Position numbers and translations under genes: made by a program. This document shows positions 1-12,045 of a stretch of 64,000 nucleotides of DNA, piece by piece. The DNA comes from Bryoerythrophyllum caledonicum (lineage: Eukaryota; Streptophyta; Bryopsida; Pottiales; Pottiaceae): positions 23,347,406-23,411,405 of the forward strand of contig OZ020514.1 of the NCBI GenBank assembly GCA_963971425.1, written 5' to 3'. A model generated the notes under the pieces. That model saw nothing but the letters and a program-made list of their open reading frames with translations. It made no database searches and was not told the DNA's origin. Each line of letters starts with the position of its first letter. Positions within the stretch are counted from its first letter, which is position 1.

Positions 1-156
1 GAGGCGGGGACGTCTCCGCCCCACCTCCCTCTTGTCATTAGTCCCCAATCCTACTCAAACATGACCCTCTCCTACGTGGCAACTATGTGGTGCCAACATG
101 GCTACCACGTCGCCTGTTTTTTACCTAGCGGGTAAATCAACCCTCAGTTGACTTAC

Positions 157-222
157 CTGGACGGGCGAGAGCTCTACCGGACGGGCGAATCGGACGGACG
201 GGCGTACCGGACGTCCGTCCAG
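157..222. repeat. GGACGG-type short repeat cluster with inverted ends
   Basis: The stretch contains several copies of a GGACGGGCG-like motif. It begins with CTGGACGG and ends with its exact reverse complement CCGTCCAG. A similar CGGACGGAC-rich cluster occurs at 48,310-48,430. The function is unknown; it could be subterminal transposon DNA. Confidence 0.5.
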
Positions 223-273
223 TATGACAACCCTAATATGGGGCATGTCTAGCCATACTCGTGGTATTCTCTA

Positions 274-971
274 ATGCGACGTACAAATAGGGGCAACTTG
301 GGGTATTGCACCAATGAGTTCTTCAAGGAGCGTTGCATCCAAGCGTACCAGCTCATTTATGACGAGGCGAAAGTGCGCCGCAACTCGGTAAATATTTCAA
401 TTTTACGGATGGTTTACGCGGAGGTGGTACTTGGCGTACGGGTTGATTGGAGGACAATGGAAATCCAAACACACTCCAAGATGGCGCCAGTCATTGGATT
501 AACAATACCGTTTGTGCGGAAGTTTCCAGGAGTAGGTCTCGGGAAAACCATGGAAGTTGAACTTTCGGATCAAAAAATTGAGTGGTCTGCGTCTTCATCT
601 GACGATTAGGATACTGGATGTCATCAATCTGTGCGTAGGCAACAAGAATTGTCCATCATATCAGGCTTGAACCCTAAACCGTCGGTTTCACAACAAGACG
701 GAGATGCCACGAAGACGGATGCGGTACCTGAGGAGGGCATGTATTTTTTTTTAAAAAGTCTACGGAGGGTGACTGGGTGAGTCGTGACGATTATCTTCGA
801 GTTGTGAAGGGACTAAATGAAAGCTTGAAGGTAATTGAGGATCTAGGAGAAGATCTTGATGAGAAGGAAAATGAAGTTGCGAAATGCCACGAAGAACTTC
901 AAGACTTGAAGGAAAAAGTTCGGGAGAAAGACCATCTTCTTTCATTTTTTACTGGCTTTAGTGGAGTTTAG
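274..971 (+). pseudogene. Unidentified coding remnant in two frames
   Basis: I do not recognise this gene. An open frame at 274-609 could encode about 111 residues and ends in an acidic SSSDD tail. A second frame at 777-971 encodes a highly charged heptad-like helix (DEKENEVAKCHEELQDLKEK), which suggests a coiled coil. The two frames are offset, so if they belong together they are split by a frameshift or an intron. The location, just outside a GC-rich 21-bp array and the hAT-1 gene, suggests transposon-associated DNA. It could instead be an unrelated degraded host exon. Confidence 0.25.
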
Positions 972-1239
972 AACCACAACAGAGCTAGAAATGTATATAG
1001 AGCAATGTTGAAACGTTTTGGAACAAGAGCTTTCGACAATTTTGTTGCTGCCATTTAATATTGAGCGATATTTTGTATATTTAATAAAACCTTGTAAATT
1101 GAGTGGCATCATGTATATTTAGTGAATTTTTATAAGATGATTTACATATCAAAATGTTAAATGTTGCAATGTTTCAATATACCGTCGAATTAGTGCAAAC
1201 CTTGAAGTATTATGGAAGAATCTAAACCGCCAGTTCGAC

Positions 1240-1512
1240 CTTTCGAGTGCGCACCCGGCTCCAAATCTGCGTGCCCGACCAGACATTGAATGTGCCCAAC
1301 CCCTAAGCGTGCGAAACCAGCCACATAAAGTACGCGCACGCCCCAACATTGTGCGCGCCCGGCCCTAGACCGTACGCGCACCCCTCCACATTGCGCTCGC
1401 CCGGCCTTGGAGCGTACGCGCACGGCCCCACAACGTGCGCGCCCGACCACATAGAGAATGCGCGCGGTCCCCCTTGTGCGCGCGGCCCCAGATGCTCCTG
1501 CTCCAGCACTAT
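1240..1512. repeat. 21-bp GC-rich minisatellite, array 1
   Basis: Tandem degenerate units of about 21 bp read roughly TACGCGCACGGCCCCACATTG or TGCGCGCCCGGCCCTAGACCG. About a dozen units are visible. The same family in the same orientation recurs at 5,107-5,517 and 48,040-48,240. This array ends about 230 bp upstream of the hAT-1 reading frame, so it may be a subterminal repeat domain of that element (inference). Confidence 0.8.
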
Positions 1513-1740
1513 ATAAGAACCATATGCGATGTGCTTGACTCACCTCACATCCTTGGCTTTGTGTCCCCGAACTCCTTATTGAGCTCCTTGCATGAATCTA
1601 CAAGTTTGTGAGTGACCTTTGGGTCCACATTTTCTATGCACACAGAATTTTCTATTACTTTTGGTAAATTCTCTTTGGTACAACATTGCACGCCGATTTA
1701 GGAGTGGGCCCCATAATATACATTTAACAAGAAGGATCAA

Positions 1741-4700
1741 ATGACATGTGTTTGTTGCAATTACACGTTCGCATACAAACGTGGGAGGTGCATGTCACAG
1801 TATGGATATCCACAATGGACGAAGACTTCGTGCACTAAGGCCCCAGCAGTTGTTAAGGCCCGTTTTAAAAGATGCGGGAATATTATTCCACCTAGGATGA
1901 CCGAGGCGGAGATCGTTGGCCTTCCTAGCGCACCAGCAACATGTTCCACTGAACCTTGTTCTAGCCAATCCATCCAACAAGGTAGTTTCTTGGAAACTCG
2001 AAATGAGGAGAACACGCAGTCCACAAATCCTTTAAGCCAAGCATCATCATCAACACCAAGATTTGTACGACAACGGAGCTTCCCCCAAGCTTACCAAATA
2101 GAAAAACGAAAAGAGTTGGACGAATTATGGGCACAGTTTTTTTATGAAGCAAACGTTGCATTCAACGTGGTTAGACATCCGGCCTTCATCAAGGCCACCC
2201 TCGCAACGTCAAAGGCGGGTTTCGATTATACACCGCCATCGTACAATGCCATTAGGACGACATACATTAAGCCTCTAAAAAAAAGTGAAAGACCTTGTGG
2301 ACAAGAAGACCGGCGTAGATATTGCCAAGTATGGGGCAACAATATGCTCGGACGGGTGGGACAATGTTACACGTCGCCCTCTCATGAATATCATGCTCGT
2401 ATGTCCAATGGGTGATATCTTCTTGAGGTCTATAGACACCACGGGTATGAAGAAATCTACGGCATATATAGGGGACCAATTGAAAAGTTTTATCCGTAAG
2501 GTTGGACAATTGAACGTGGTCCAAGTGTGCACCGATAATGCTTCAAACATGTTGGGGGCAATAAAGAAGGTCAACGATGAGTACCCGCACATATATACTC
2601 AAGGATGTTGTGATCATATTTTGGACCTCCTCCTCGAGGACTGGGGGAAGGAAGAGATATTTGCAGACCTCGTCCAAGAGGTGAAACAGATTGCATTGTA
2701 TATCCGAAACCACCATTTGCCCATGGTCCTTTTTCGTCGATTTTCACCAAAATTGTCTTTATTGTGGCCAACACCAACAAGGTTTGCATGCAACTACATA
2801 TTGATCCATCGTCTGTTGGAAGTGAAGAATGCTTTGGAGATGGTTGTGATAGACCCAACATGGATATCCTACGTATCCTCTCTTTTCGATAGGCAAAACG
2901 GGCACCGTGCCCATGCGAAGGCATCGCAGGTGCGAGCCACAGTTCTAGACAAGACTTTCTGGCATCGGTGCACTAATTTTGAAGTTGTAGTGGCACCAGT
3001 ACTAAAGGCATTGCGGACTTTTGATGGTGACACTCCGGCAATGGGAATTTGCTTGGGTGACTATGAACAAGCTAAAAGAGCACGTGTTCAAGCTGCGCAA
3101 TGCACCGTTCAACATGCCAGCCAGAATTGCAACTCGTCTCTAAGGATCATTCCTTGCCCGTTGGGAGATGATGACAACAGATCTCCATTATGCAGGGGCT
3201 TTATTGAATCCTTATCTAGCCAATAACTTGCAAATTCAAAACAATGGTGAGGCCTAAAGGGCCCTAAACAAGGTTGTTATGACGCTCTGTGGTCCACTCG
3301 GAGTGTCTTTTTCGGCAGTAATGCTCGAAATCATGGAGTATGAAGAATTGTGAGGCCCATATTCACCATTGGAAGCTGGGGAAATTGAAAACATCAACAT
3401 GTTGCCTCACCAATGGTGGAAACGCGTGGGTGGGCAATCATTGCCTATTGTTGCAAAGCATATACTAGCACAAACCTGCTTGGCCTTGTCATGTGAGCGT
3501 AATTGGAGCATGTATTTGTTCGTGCATACTTAGAGCCGAAATCACTTTGGAGTGCAGAAAGCGGAAGATTTGGTTTACATCTACACGAATAGTCAATTGC
3601 TCCGAGAATGTGCTCGACTAGACACGATTCGATGGTATGAGAAGAATGTGCATTTGGAGGAGTCTGATCCAGATGAGGGACTTCCTTCAAACACAGAGGA
3701 CGAGGGCATGGAGTCGGATGATGGGGGTTACAACTGGATGGGTGGCGATTGGGAAGACCTTGCCGGTGACAACAACCCCGTGTCTGATCATAGCCCACCT
3801 AGGAACAACTCTGCAAACAACGAGCATGGTGGAGATGCACTACATGACCATTTTCACAACGTCCACGGTGACCAAGTGGATCCTTTTGTGTTTGATGATG
3901 TCCACGCAGCGGCAGTCCATACTGTAGTAGAATTATCGGGTGAAGACCGTGCCCAAGAAGCTAGGGCAGAGGAAGATGGGTCGGCATGGGGGGGAAATCT
4001 TGATGGAGATGACAACATCTCGGAGAATCGGTCTATGAACTCAAACGGCTCTAGCGCCTCGGGCCCTTCTAGTGGCGATGGCCCTGAACTCGACGGTCAT
4101 GGCATTGGCATTGCAGCAAACGATACATTTCCTCACGATGGAAACAAAGTGAGCAGTGGTGGAAACGATAATGAATCCCATGAGCCAATGGCCACCACGG
4201 GGTCCATTGAAGTTGTGAGAAGCACTGCGGTTTTGCCTCAAGCAATAGAACCGGACTCAGAGGAAGACATGCCACTCCAAGATTTGTTTCGGCGGCCACG
4301 TGCTCAAAGTACCGCATCGATCGGAAGAACTCTTTTACGTGTAAAGAAAAAGACCTCTTCAACCATAGTTCGGCCACCCGTCCACCGTAGCGCACTTGGC
4401 CCAAATGATGGTGTGGAGCGCGCGATACTAACCCCACAACTTCCCTCCGCGAGGGTTGGGTCCTCTACTATGAGCAGCCATTTAGGGACACGGAGGGGCA
4501 AGAACAATGGTACACTCCCTTTCTTCACGAGACCTTGGCAAAGCGGAACCTCGGAGAGAGTCATTGGGGCCAAAGGCAACCGCTCTAAAAACATGGATGG
4601 AGTAACAGACAAAAGGAAGAATATCCGAGTAAAATGGCTTGTGAACGCCGCATCAACTACTGGAGCCGAGCTAAAATTACAAAACTTGGCCTCAGAGATT

Positions 4701-4898
4701 GAGGAGTACATGGCACCAGTCTTGGAAAATTGAGCGGAGAACTTCTCATCATCGGGCGATGATGCAGACGATGAGGATTTCGATGAGGTACCTCGCGACA
4801 ATACGGTGGTGCTTCGCGGGCTTTCTCTTCCCCAAAATGTTCGCCGATCAAAACGGAAGCGGAAACAAAATGAAGAATCCTCAAGCTCAGATGATTAA
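1741..4898 (+). pseudogene. hAT-family transposase with DUF659 and long acidic C-terminal extension (hAT-1), broken
   Basis: This is a cut-and-paste transposase gene of the hAT superfamily. The N-terminal frame (from 1,741) has a degenerate BED-like zinc finger (CVCC, then RGRCMS). It is followed by the PPSYNAIRTTY block that precedes DUF659. After a frame change at an A-run near 2,280, DUF659 continues with ICSDGW (2,345) and VCTDNASNM. Another frame change near 3,120-3,190 leads to the hAT dimerisation region (CERNWS near 3,493, then DLVYIYTN). In-frame stops are TAA at 3,255, TGA at 3,351, TAG at 3,531 and TGA at 4,731. Beyond the hAT domain lies an unusually long acidic, low-complexity tail ending near a basic RRSKRKRKQ stretch and an SSSSDD terminus. 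The copy is not functional. Matching 21-bp arrays lie on both sides. Confidence 0.85.
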
Positions 4899-5106
4899 AA
4901 GATGACGGACACAAGGGTACTACAAGTTAAAAGTGTCTTTAGTGGTGTGGTGATTGCATGGTACAATAGTACCGTGGCTTAAAACATGTACTTGGAGTTG
5001 AAAGTGCTCATTCATAAAGGCACCACATTGAAATAAATAATTTTAATGTTAGAGCACCCTTGTACAATTGTATTCTTTCAAATTCTCTAAACCTCAGCCT
5101 TTTTGA

Positions 5107-5517
5107 GAGGCAAACGTAGTGTTCGAGCACGTGCGCCCGGCCCCTAACCGAGCGCGCCCAATAGGCAAGTGCGAGCGCAACCCACAGTGGTACGCACCAG
5201 GCCCATAACGCTGCGCGCCAGGCCCGTGACGCTACGCCCCTGGCCCTTAACGGTACGCGCCCGACCTTGACGGTAGGCGCCCGGCCCTGATATGCACGCG
5301 CCCGGCATTGAGGGGTACGCGCCCAGCCCTGTATGGACGCGCCCGACCCTAATTGGTATGCACCGGGCCTTAATTGGAACGCGCTCAGCCCTAATTGGTA
5401 TGCGACCGGCCCTAATTGGAATGCGACAAGCCCTGCATGAACGCGTCCGGTCCAAATTGGTACGCGCCAAGCCCCAAATATTGCGCCACGGTCCGAAGGC
5501 ATGCGCCCGCCCCTTGA
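5107..5517. repeat. 21-bp GC-rich minisatellite, array 2
   Basis: About nineteen units of about 21 bp follow one another. The best-preserved ones resemble TACGCGCCCGACCCTAATTGG. Consensus and orientation match the array at 1,240-1,512, and the two arrays bracket hAT-1. The orientation is direct, not inverted. Confidence 0.85.
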
Positions 5518-5595
5518 TGTGACGTGGAAAGTTGTTTGACGTGTCGTGCAGACGTGTTTTATCAGAGGTAAGTTGAAAATTTGATTTAGGGTTTG

Positions 5596-5601
<6 letters not shown>

Positions 5602-5671
<70 letters not shown>
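5602..5671. repeat. (AT)n microsatellite
   Basis: An uninterrupted run of about 35 AT dinucleotides. Confidence 0.97.
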
Positions 5672-5673
<2 letters not shown>

Positions 5674-6659
5674 TAGAGCTTTTATCAGGGACAATCTAGT
5701 CTAAAAGTTTCAGAAAAAGATATTTTTTTTTCAAATTTTAGGAACCTACCCGAAATCAAAATAGTCCTCCCAAGGGACACTTGGTCCTTTAGGGGTTAAT
5801 AATTGTTTTGACTATCATTCTAATACACATCAAGTTCACAAAAACAAATGTGAAATGGCACTTTTTGAATCTCCACTCCTTGCACATTCTTCTTATATAT
5901 GCTACATCCCTTTATTACTTCAAAAATTTGATGTCTTTAGAACCAACATTGTGATCAACACAATGGTAAAAGATTTTGACAACAATTTAATACCAAGGAA
6001 AATCATAGGGAAATGTAGGGAAGGAATGAATAATTTTTATCTGATCTCAAATATTATAATTATTCAATCTGTGTGGTGATTGGGAGCTCTTAAACAAATT
6101 GTTGTTTTGAATTAGAGTCTTTTTTCAGATCCTTCAATCAAAATTCACCTATTTTTTTGCCAATGAATGTCTTTGCCACCTTTTTGGGAGTAGAATTTGT
6201 AGAGTGTTACTTGACTAAAAAATATCTTAGACTCTTAAGGATTAACAATAATCTTGATTATACCTTCATATTATATTCACATGGATAAATTCTTATCAAA
6301 TGAGTAGATCCATGAATCACACATGCAAAATTGGGCAAAAAAGATACTTTAGTTAAGTTACCTAAGAAAATACATGATGTGGTTGTCAAGACACCACCAA
6401 AATATCCATGTGTTGATGTCTCTAGTTTATAGTAGTCAATGAAAAATTCTACAAGCCTTTATAATGCTAATTGCTATAGTATTTTGAACAAATTTTAATC
6501 TGCTATATTAAACACTGAAAATTACACCTAATCAAAATTTCGGGCTATCAGCGACGCCCTAGGTTATGCGGACGGTATACGACATTTGACGAGAAGCTTA
6601 GATTGAAGTTTGAAATTAGAGCATATATATTTTTTTCTTTTACCTCTTTTACTATCAAT
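5672..6659. other. AT-rich stretch without a recognisable gene
   Basis: I see only short, lysine/asparagine-rich chance reading frames and no conserved motif. At 6,541-6,590 a short GC-richer patch begins the transition to the arrays downstream. Confidence 0.5.
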
Positions 6660-6677
6660 CGCCGCGATTCTAACTCC

Positions 6678-7245
6678 ATTACCACCCAATCATCCGGCAA
6701 GGTCACTTAATCGCAAAGCAAGGTCGCTCAGTTGCCAATTCGTTCGGTAGGGTTGCTGAATCGCCTGGTAAGATTGTCCAATCCTTTGGCAAGGTTGCCC
6801 ATTCGCGGCGTAGGATCGCCTAAGCGCCACGCAGGGTTGTCTGGTCGACCAACAAGGTTGCCCAATTGCAAGGCAGGGTTGGTCGATTGCAAAGAAGGAT
6901 TGCTCGACAAGGTTACCTAGTCGCGAGGCGAGGTTGCCTTGTCGCCTTGCACGGTTGCCAGCCGATTGCTGCGGTTGGGACTGAACTGCTTTTTAGAAAG
7001 GGTCGTCGTTTCAAAGTCACTCTTTGTTGTTGGAAGACCTGTTTTAGTGGGCTACCGGCTCGACCGCCCATCAGACGCCCCGTAGGAGAAGTCGCCCATC
7101 TAAAATCACCTTTTGGCAACCCCTACAAGAAGGCAACCTACAAGCCACCGGCCCAATTACCCTCCGATTTCTCCCTGGGAGAAGTCCCCCTTCTAAGGTC
7201 ACTCTTTGGCGGTTGTCGTAGTCTAGTAGTTCGTAATTCTCAAAG
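6678..7245. repeat. GC-rich degenerate tandem arrays (GGCAAGGTTGCCCAATCG type)
   Basis: From 6,678 to 6,960 there are about twelve degenerate units of 20-25 bp around GGCAAGGTTGCCCAATCG. From 7,021 to 7,240 longer units carry GGAGAAGTCGCCC and AAGGTCACTCTTTGGCGG. The second part resembles 11,740-11,990 in direct orientation. Confidence 0.65.
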
Positions 7246-7249
7246 TTAA

Positions 7250-8520
7250 CCAAAATTAATCTTAAGCGAGCCCACTTAACCAGATTTTTTCTAGGGATTT
7301 TTATCGTGTGTCAAACTTTGTAAATCTAAAGACAATTCATACTTAATACATTAGCACATCCGAAACGATTGCTTCCCGGGTATCTTGGTACCCAATAACA
7401 AATAACCACAATTATTTAATTTAAACTCTATTGAACGTCAGAGTAGTTTCCCGGTAATTTTCAATGCCCGGGAAGTCACTGCCCTCCGTTCTCACACTCT
7501 AGAGGCCACAATATCCACAATTTAACTCTATACCTTGAAAGAGTTAAAAAGGTTGCAGGTAGATTACCAATCTTCACAATCTACCAGAAACTAATACCGG
7601 TAAACTGGTCACGCAAAACCGGGTTCTAACTACAACCACACCTATGAATCAAATATAGAAGATACAAGAATCACAACAGTCTAATGCTAAGCAAATCACA
7701 TTAGCAAGACAACCTTCTACGAGGATCAAGGGACCTCATCCACTGTATGGGTAGAAACACCAAAATACTCCGGAATCAAGCTTAGCTGAGATCTCTCCCG
7801 GTGTACTAAGAAGGGAACATCACCCCTCCTCCCCACCAATCCAAACACTTCCCACTTAAGGGAGGCTATCATAAATAGTCATGGGCTTCCCGGATTCCAT
7901 CCGGAAAGGAATTCTTCCTGGTCTTGCCGATCAAGGATTTGGAGTAGATCTCGAATCATACTCCACCTATCTAACTTAGATATCCTACTCTCTCCGGAAG
8001 CCTCAACTCATAATCAATCACAAAATATTCAAGAAGCCACAACCTTGCACTTCGAAGCAAAGACCCACTAGGAGGACTCAACTCCCTCCCTCTCTTCTCA
8101 CACAAGCTCAACAATGGCTCTAAACACAAGCAATGAAGGCAAGACACAAGTAAAGCAACAAAGAGAAGAGTACTTAAACCAAGAGCTCAAGGCTCCTTAA
8201 GTTCACAAAGGCCACTAGCCACCCTCCAAAAATTTCATCACCAAAAATGTGGGAAACGGCATCAAGATCCTAGAATTGAGGATTGCCTAGTCACCAGCGG
8301 ATTACCCGCTAGATTGGTAAATCGGAAGACTCCTAGTCCGAGATCGGTAAAACATTCTTTAACCAAAGTAGGTAGTCGAAAAAATCACTCAAGTGGTAGT
8401 GACCGGGTGCACAATGGGGCCCCATCAAGATCACTACTGCCACCCTATCGTAAATCTACCGCATCTAACAACATCCTATCAACAAATAGGATAAATCTAC
8501 AATAACACATGACATATAAC
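7250..8520. other. CCGG-rich interior without a gene
   Basis: This stretch contains repeated TTCCCGG/CCGGGAA and CCGGT words, for example the near-palindrome TCCCGGGTATCTTGGTACCC near 7,376. I see no open frame with conserved motifs. It may be the 3' part of the decayed minus-strand frame next to it. Confidence 0.4.
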
Positions 8521-8526
8521 ATAGGC

Positions 8527-9826
8527 TCATCCCGAAGACTTATCCAGAAGAGTGGACTCATCTTTTGGTAGATCCATGGAAGGATTGATTAGAAGATTGG
8601 GAGTATCCACGGGTACACAATTAAGAGAATTTACTCGAAGATTGAAAGTCTCAACCGGGAGGTCTACGGATAGATTAAAAGTATCTACCGGTATCTTAGG
8701 AGTATTCCACCAATACCTGAAAAGTCTCCATCGGATCAACAAGCATAGCTACCGGAGACTCAACCAAAGAATCCATTTGTGAAAAAAAAAGATCAACCGA
8801 TTCCTTCCCTGGAGGATTGACCGGGAGACCTCTTTGCCTCTTAAAGACTTTCACACCCCACTCCTTGGAAGATGGAAAATTTGCTCTACTTATTGGACAT
8901 TGAGTGGGTGGACCATCATCTTCTGAACAAAGAGAACTAGTGTAGACAAACCTTCTCTTCTTCTAGCTTAGGCTTTGGTCTTGCATTGGTATGGCGGCAC
9001 TCGTCTGTCGAGCAAACAACTTGGTTAGTGCCACCATAGTCTCTTGTGCCTTGACCTTCGTGTCAAGGTGCTCCTTCTCGGATGTCCGGAGATCCTTTTT
9101 TAACTTGGTCAACTATTTTCGGTCGTTCCGTACTACAACTAAAATGTCTCATGTGTTTTCTACTCCAAATACCTTCCAGAGAGCCCTCTGAAGACTCCCT
9201 TGCCTCCAACTTCTCTTTTCTTCCGGTTCAAAATAGTCATAATACTCATACAAATGCATGAGGTATGGAGTCAATAAGGTCTTGGAACATACACCTAATT
9301 GAATTGCCCAAAGCTGAGGCAAGATTGTTTCTTCCATCAAAAACCCCTAGTCCGAGGAGGAATCTTCGAAGAATGCCTAAATGTAGGTCATAGACAGTCG
9401 CGCCGTGATTCTTTCATGTTAATTGGAGTCGAAGATTGGCTTTAAAAACTCAACTACACTCCTCAACCGGTTGTTTGTGAATTGATCACTCCGGTAGCAC
9501 TTTGATACATCATAGGAATTTGATAAGTGCTTATCTAGCATTTTACGATTGACCTCGGGTATCCATCCCTTGTCTTCTTGAAAAGAATAGACCTTATGCC
9601 ATACTTTTGTGTTCCATGTCCGGGGATTAGCCTAGTAGACTCCCCGGGGTGTCCCAAGAGGTAACAACTCTACAGCCGCATATCCCTCTTTGAAGACCCA
9701 TGGTTTCTTGTATAAACCCATGCGATCCATCCAAGTGAGGTCTTCCTCCAATTTTCCTCTTTGCTCCGTCTCTTCCTACTTGTTAGGCTTGATTTTGGAA
9801 AGCTTCAATGTCCTCCGTGGAGTCAT
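8527..9826 (-). pseudogene. Decayed reading frame of unknown family in the putative element
   Basis: Reading the minus strand from an ATG at 9,826, one frame continues for hundreds of codons with scattered stops. It contains well-formed segments such as DLTWMDRMGLYKKPWVFKEG, YSFQEDKGWIPEVNRKMLD and, at 9,340-9,149, YLMHLYEYYDYFEPEEKRSW. After about 8,790 a shifted frame (8,742-8,527) shows an internal repeat built on PVDTFNLSVDLPVETFNLRV and PVDTPNLLINP. I do not recognise the family. Its place between the two GC-rich arrays suggests a transposon accessory or gag-like protein (inference). Multiple stops and a frame change make it non-functional. Confidence 0.45.
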
Positions 9827-9829
9827 CTT

Positions 9830-10470
9830 GACCGGAATGGACTAACTTCAAGATGTGCATGTACTTTCACCAATCACCGTACTAACTTATTTCAATTTCC
9901 GGTCCGGCCTAGAAATTACAAGTATATTAGGCAACCGGTGTACTTTCTTTGGAACACTTTTCAAAATTAATGTGGATGTAGACATCTCACATATCTAATA
10001 GCACAACAAACAAAACAACATAACAATTAACCACTTCAAGCAAAAGAAATGACTTAGGAGAACAAAAATTTTTGAATTGGGTTTTCTAGGCGATCAGAGA
10101 AATGGGGAAAAAGATGGAAAATTTAGGCAAGTCTTAGGAAAAGGAGAAGAATAGAGAGAACACAAAAGAAGACTTGCCACAAGGCCCGGATAATGGGAAA
10201 AAAATGATGGGACAAAAAATAGACACACAAGAACAAGAACTCAAAATCTAGGATGTATAAGGTCTAAGAAGAGTCTACGGGGAGAATTTTCTTTACACTA
10301 GAAAAAAGGCAACCAGAATTCACCGTAGGAAAAGAAAAATGAGAAGAGATCTGACAGACGAGGAAGTTGTACAAATAAGAAAAACCCATGAATTTGCAAG
10401 AATCACCTTGTTCACAATTCTTGCCACATCCTTGTTGCACCCGCAACCTCCTTGAAATCGTGGTTTAGTC
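9830..10470. other. Intergenic, AT-rich, no recognised gene
   Basis: Only short frames are present, including minus-strand frames at 10,264-10,559 without conserved motifs. It may be leader sequence of the minus-strand remnant. Confidence 0.4.
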
Positions 10471-10629
10471 TTTGAATCTTCTTGCCGCGGTTGTGAATCT
10501 CCTTGCAATGCCTCCATGCCTAGTAATCTCCACCTTGTTATGTCTACCTTCACCACCACAATCTTCCACCAACACTAGTTCAGAACTTTCAAACCCAAGG
10601 TGGTTGCAACTCTCCTTCCACCTTCTTCT

Positions 10630-10668
10630 TCCTTTTCTTTTTGTTCTTCTTCCTCTTCCTCTCCTTCT

Positions 10669-10742
<74 letters not shown>

Positions 10743-10782
10743 TTCCTCCTCGTCCTCTTCTTTTTCTTCTTCCTCACCGTGT
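10630..10782. repeat. (TTC)n / (CTT)n microsatellite
   Basis: An interrupted pyrimidine triplet run of about 150 bp. It produces artefactual poly-Ser, poly-Phe, poly-Leu or poly-Glu translations depending on frame, and these are not treated as genes. Confidence 0.95.
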
Positions 10783-10784
10783 AC

Positions 10785-11008
10785 TGCTCCCTTGCTCTCA
10801 CCCACAACTGTGCTCCCTCGTTTTTGCCCACGACTGTGCTCCCTCGCTTTTGACCACGAATGTACTCCCTTGCTCTTGCCCACCACTGTGCTCCCTCGCT
10901 TTTGCCCACAAATGTACTCCCTTGCTGTTGCCCACGAATGTGCTCCCTCGCTCTTGCCCACGACTATGCTTCCTCGCTCTTGTAGTACGATTGTGCTCCC
11001 TTGTTGTT
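10785..11008. repeat. 26-bp minisatellite, about eight units
   Basis: Units resemble CTGTGCTCCCTCGC followed by TCTTGCCCACGA, with a period of 26 bp. They abut the TTC microsatellite on one side and an 18-bp array on the other. Confidence 0.85.
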
Positions 11009-11205
11009 GGTACCCCTACTGTTGCCGGTATCCCTACTATTGTTGGTACCCTATTGTTATTGGTACCATGCAGCTACTGGTATCCGTGTGATGTTGGTAC
11101 CTTGCTGCTATTACTATCCGACTAATGCTTGTACCCGGCTAATGCTGGTACCTAATCAGCACTTGGTACCTGGTTGCTGCTAGTACATGGCTGATACCCG
11201 GGTTT
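11005..11205. repeat. 16-19-bp minisatellite (TGTTGGTACCC type)
   Basis: About ten degenerate units carry TTGGTACC or CGGTATCC, with a spacing of 16-19 bp. Confidence 0.7.
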
Positions 11206-11704
11206 AGTTCAAGTATCAATTCATTTAGTTTTTCATTTTATTTTTATTTTTTTTCTCCTTTTCATTTTTTTCTTTCATGTAAAATTAAACTTCTATTCTT
11301 TCAATGAAGAATTTAAGTCTCTAACAAACTCTAAACTTTAAAAAAAAACCTAAACAATTAGAAAGAAAACTACAATTAATCTATCCATCTAAGGAAAGCT
11401 TTGACTAATTAATTTAGCCCAAGTGGTGATTAGGATTTTTTTCCCGGAGACTCTTTCCGGGCATTCTTTTTAGGTTTTACTGAGCATAAAACTTGGTGGT
11501 TTTAAGGCCTGGTTTTATCACCATTATAACACTAATTAACTAGTTAAGCATTCACCTACTTTCACTAATTACTATACAACCTACTTCTATGTAATACTAA
11601 CTACTTTGTCGGTTATCTAAACTAAAAATCACAATTTTAGCTAATTTTTTTGACAGGGACTACCAAGTGGGAGTTTTAGACTCCCACAACGAGACATATT
11701 TATA
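11206..11704. other. AT-rich stretch without a gene
   Basis: No reading frame of interest. TTTCCCGGAGACTC and CTTTCCGGGCA words near 11,440-11,470 echo the CCGG-rich DNA at 7,370-7,470. Confidence 0.45.
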
Positions 11705-12045
11705 GGCGATCAGCGGTCGACCGGCCTAGTCAATGGCCGGTTGTCCCACGGAAGAAGTTGCTCTTCCAAGGTTTCCGTTGGGCGGTCCATTTAAATGGGT
11801 TACTGGCAAGCAATCAGCTTAGTTGCTCGCCGATCCCTCCTTGGGAGGATACGCCTTCTTATGGTTACCCTTCGACGACTCCATGAAGTAGGCAATTGGT
11901 AGGCAAACGGCTCGGTCGCCCGCCAATCGCTCCTTGGAAGGGGTCGCCCTACCAAGGTCACCCTTGGGCGACCTCTTCTAGTAGGGATTCGGTGGATGGC
12001 CGGCTCGTTGACCAACCGGTCGCACCATAAGATGAGGCGCCGAAG
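11705..12045. repeat. GC-rich degenerate array at right edge of putative element
   Basis: Units carry GGCAATTGGTAGGCAAACGG, CGCCAATCGCTCCTTGG and CAAGGTCACCCTTGGGCGAC. They resemble 7,021-7,240 in direct orientation. Confidence 0.6.

Noticed and set aside
3-24. Near-palindrome GGCGGGGACGTCTCCGCC at the window start
   Set aside because: Could be a transposon end, but the partner and flank lie outside the window.
1149-1543. Open frames across array 1
   Set aside because: Repeat-derived Arg/Ala/Gly-rich translations; a period of 21 (a multiple of three) keeps frames open without selection.
5008-5694. Minus-strand open frame over the 21-bp array and AT run
   Set aside because: Composed of translated tandem repeats (YIYIYI and repeated PGAYQLG-type units) with no independent coding signal.
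10575-11125. Long open frames on both strands encoding poly-Ser, poly-Leu, poly-Phe or poly-Glu
   Set aside because: They are translations of a TTC microsatellite and adjoining minisatellites; every frame is open simply because of the repeat.
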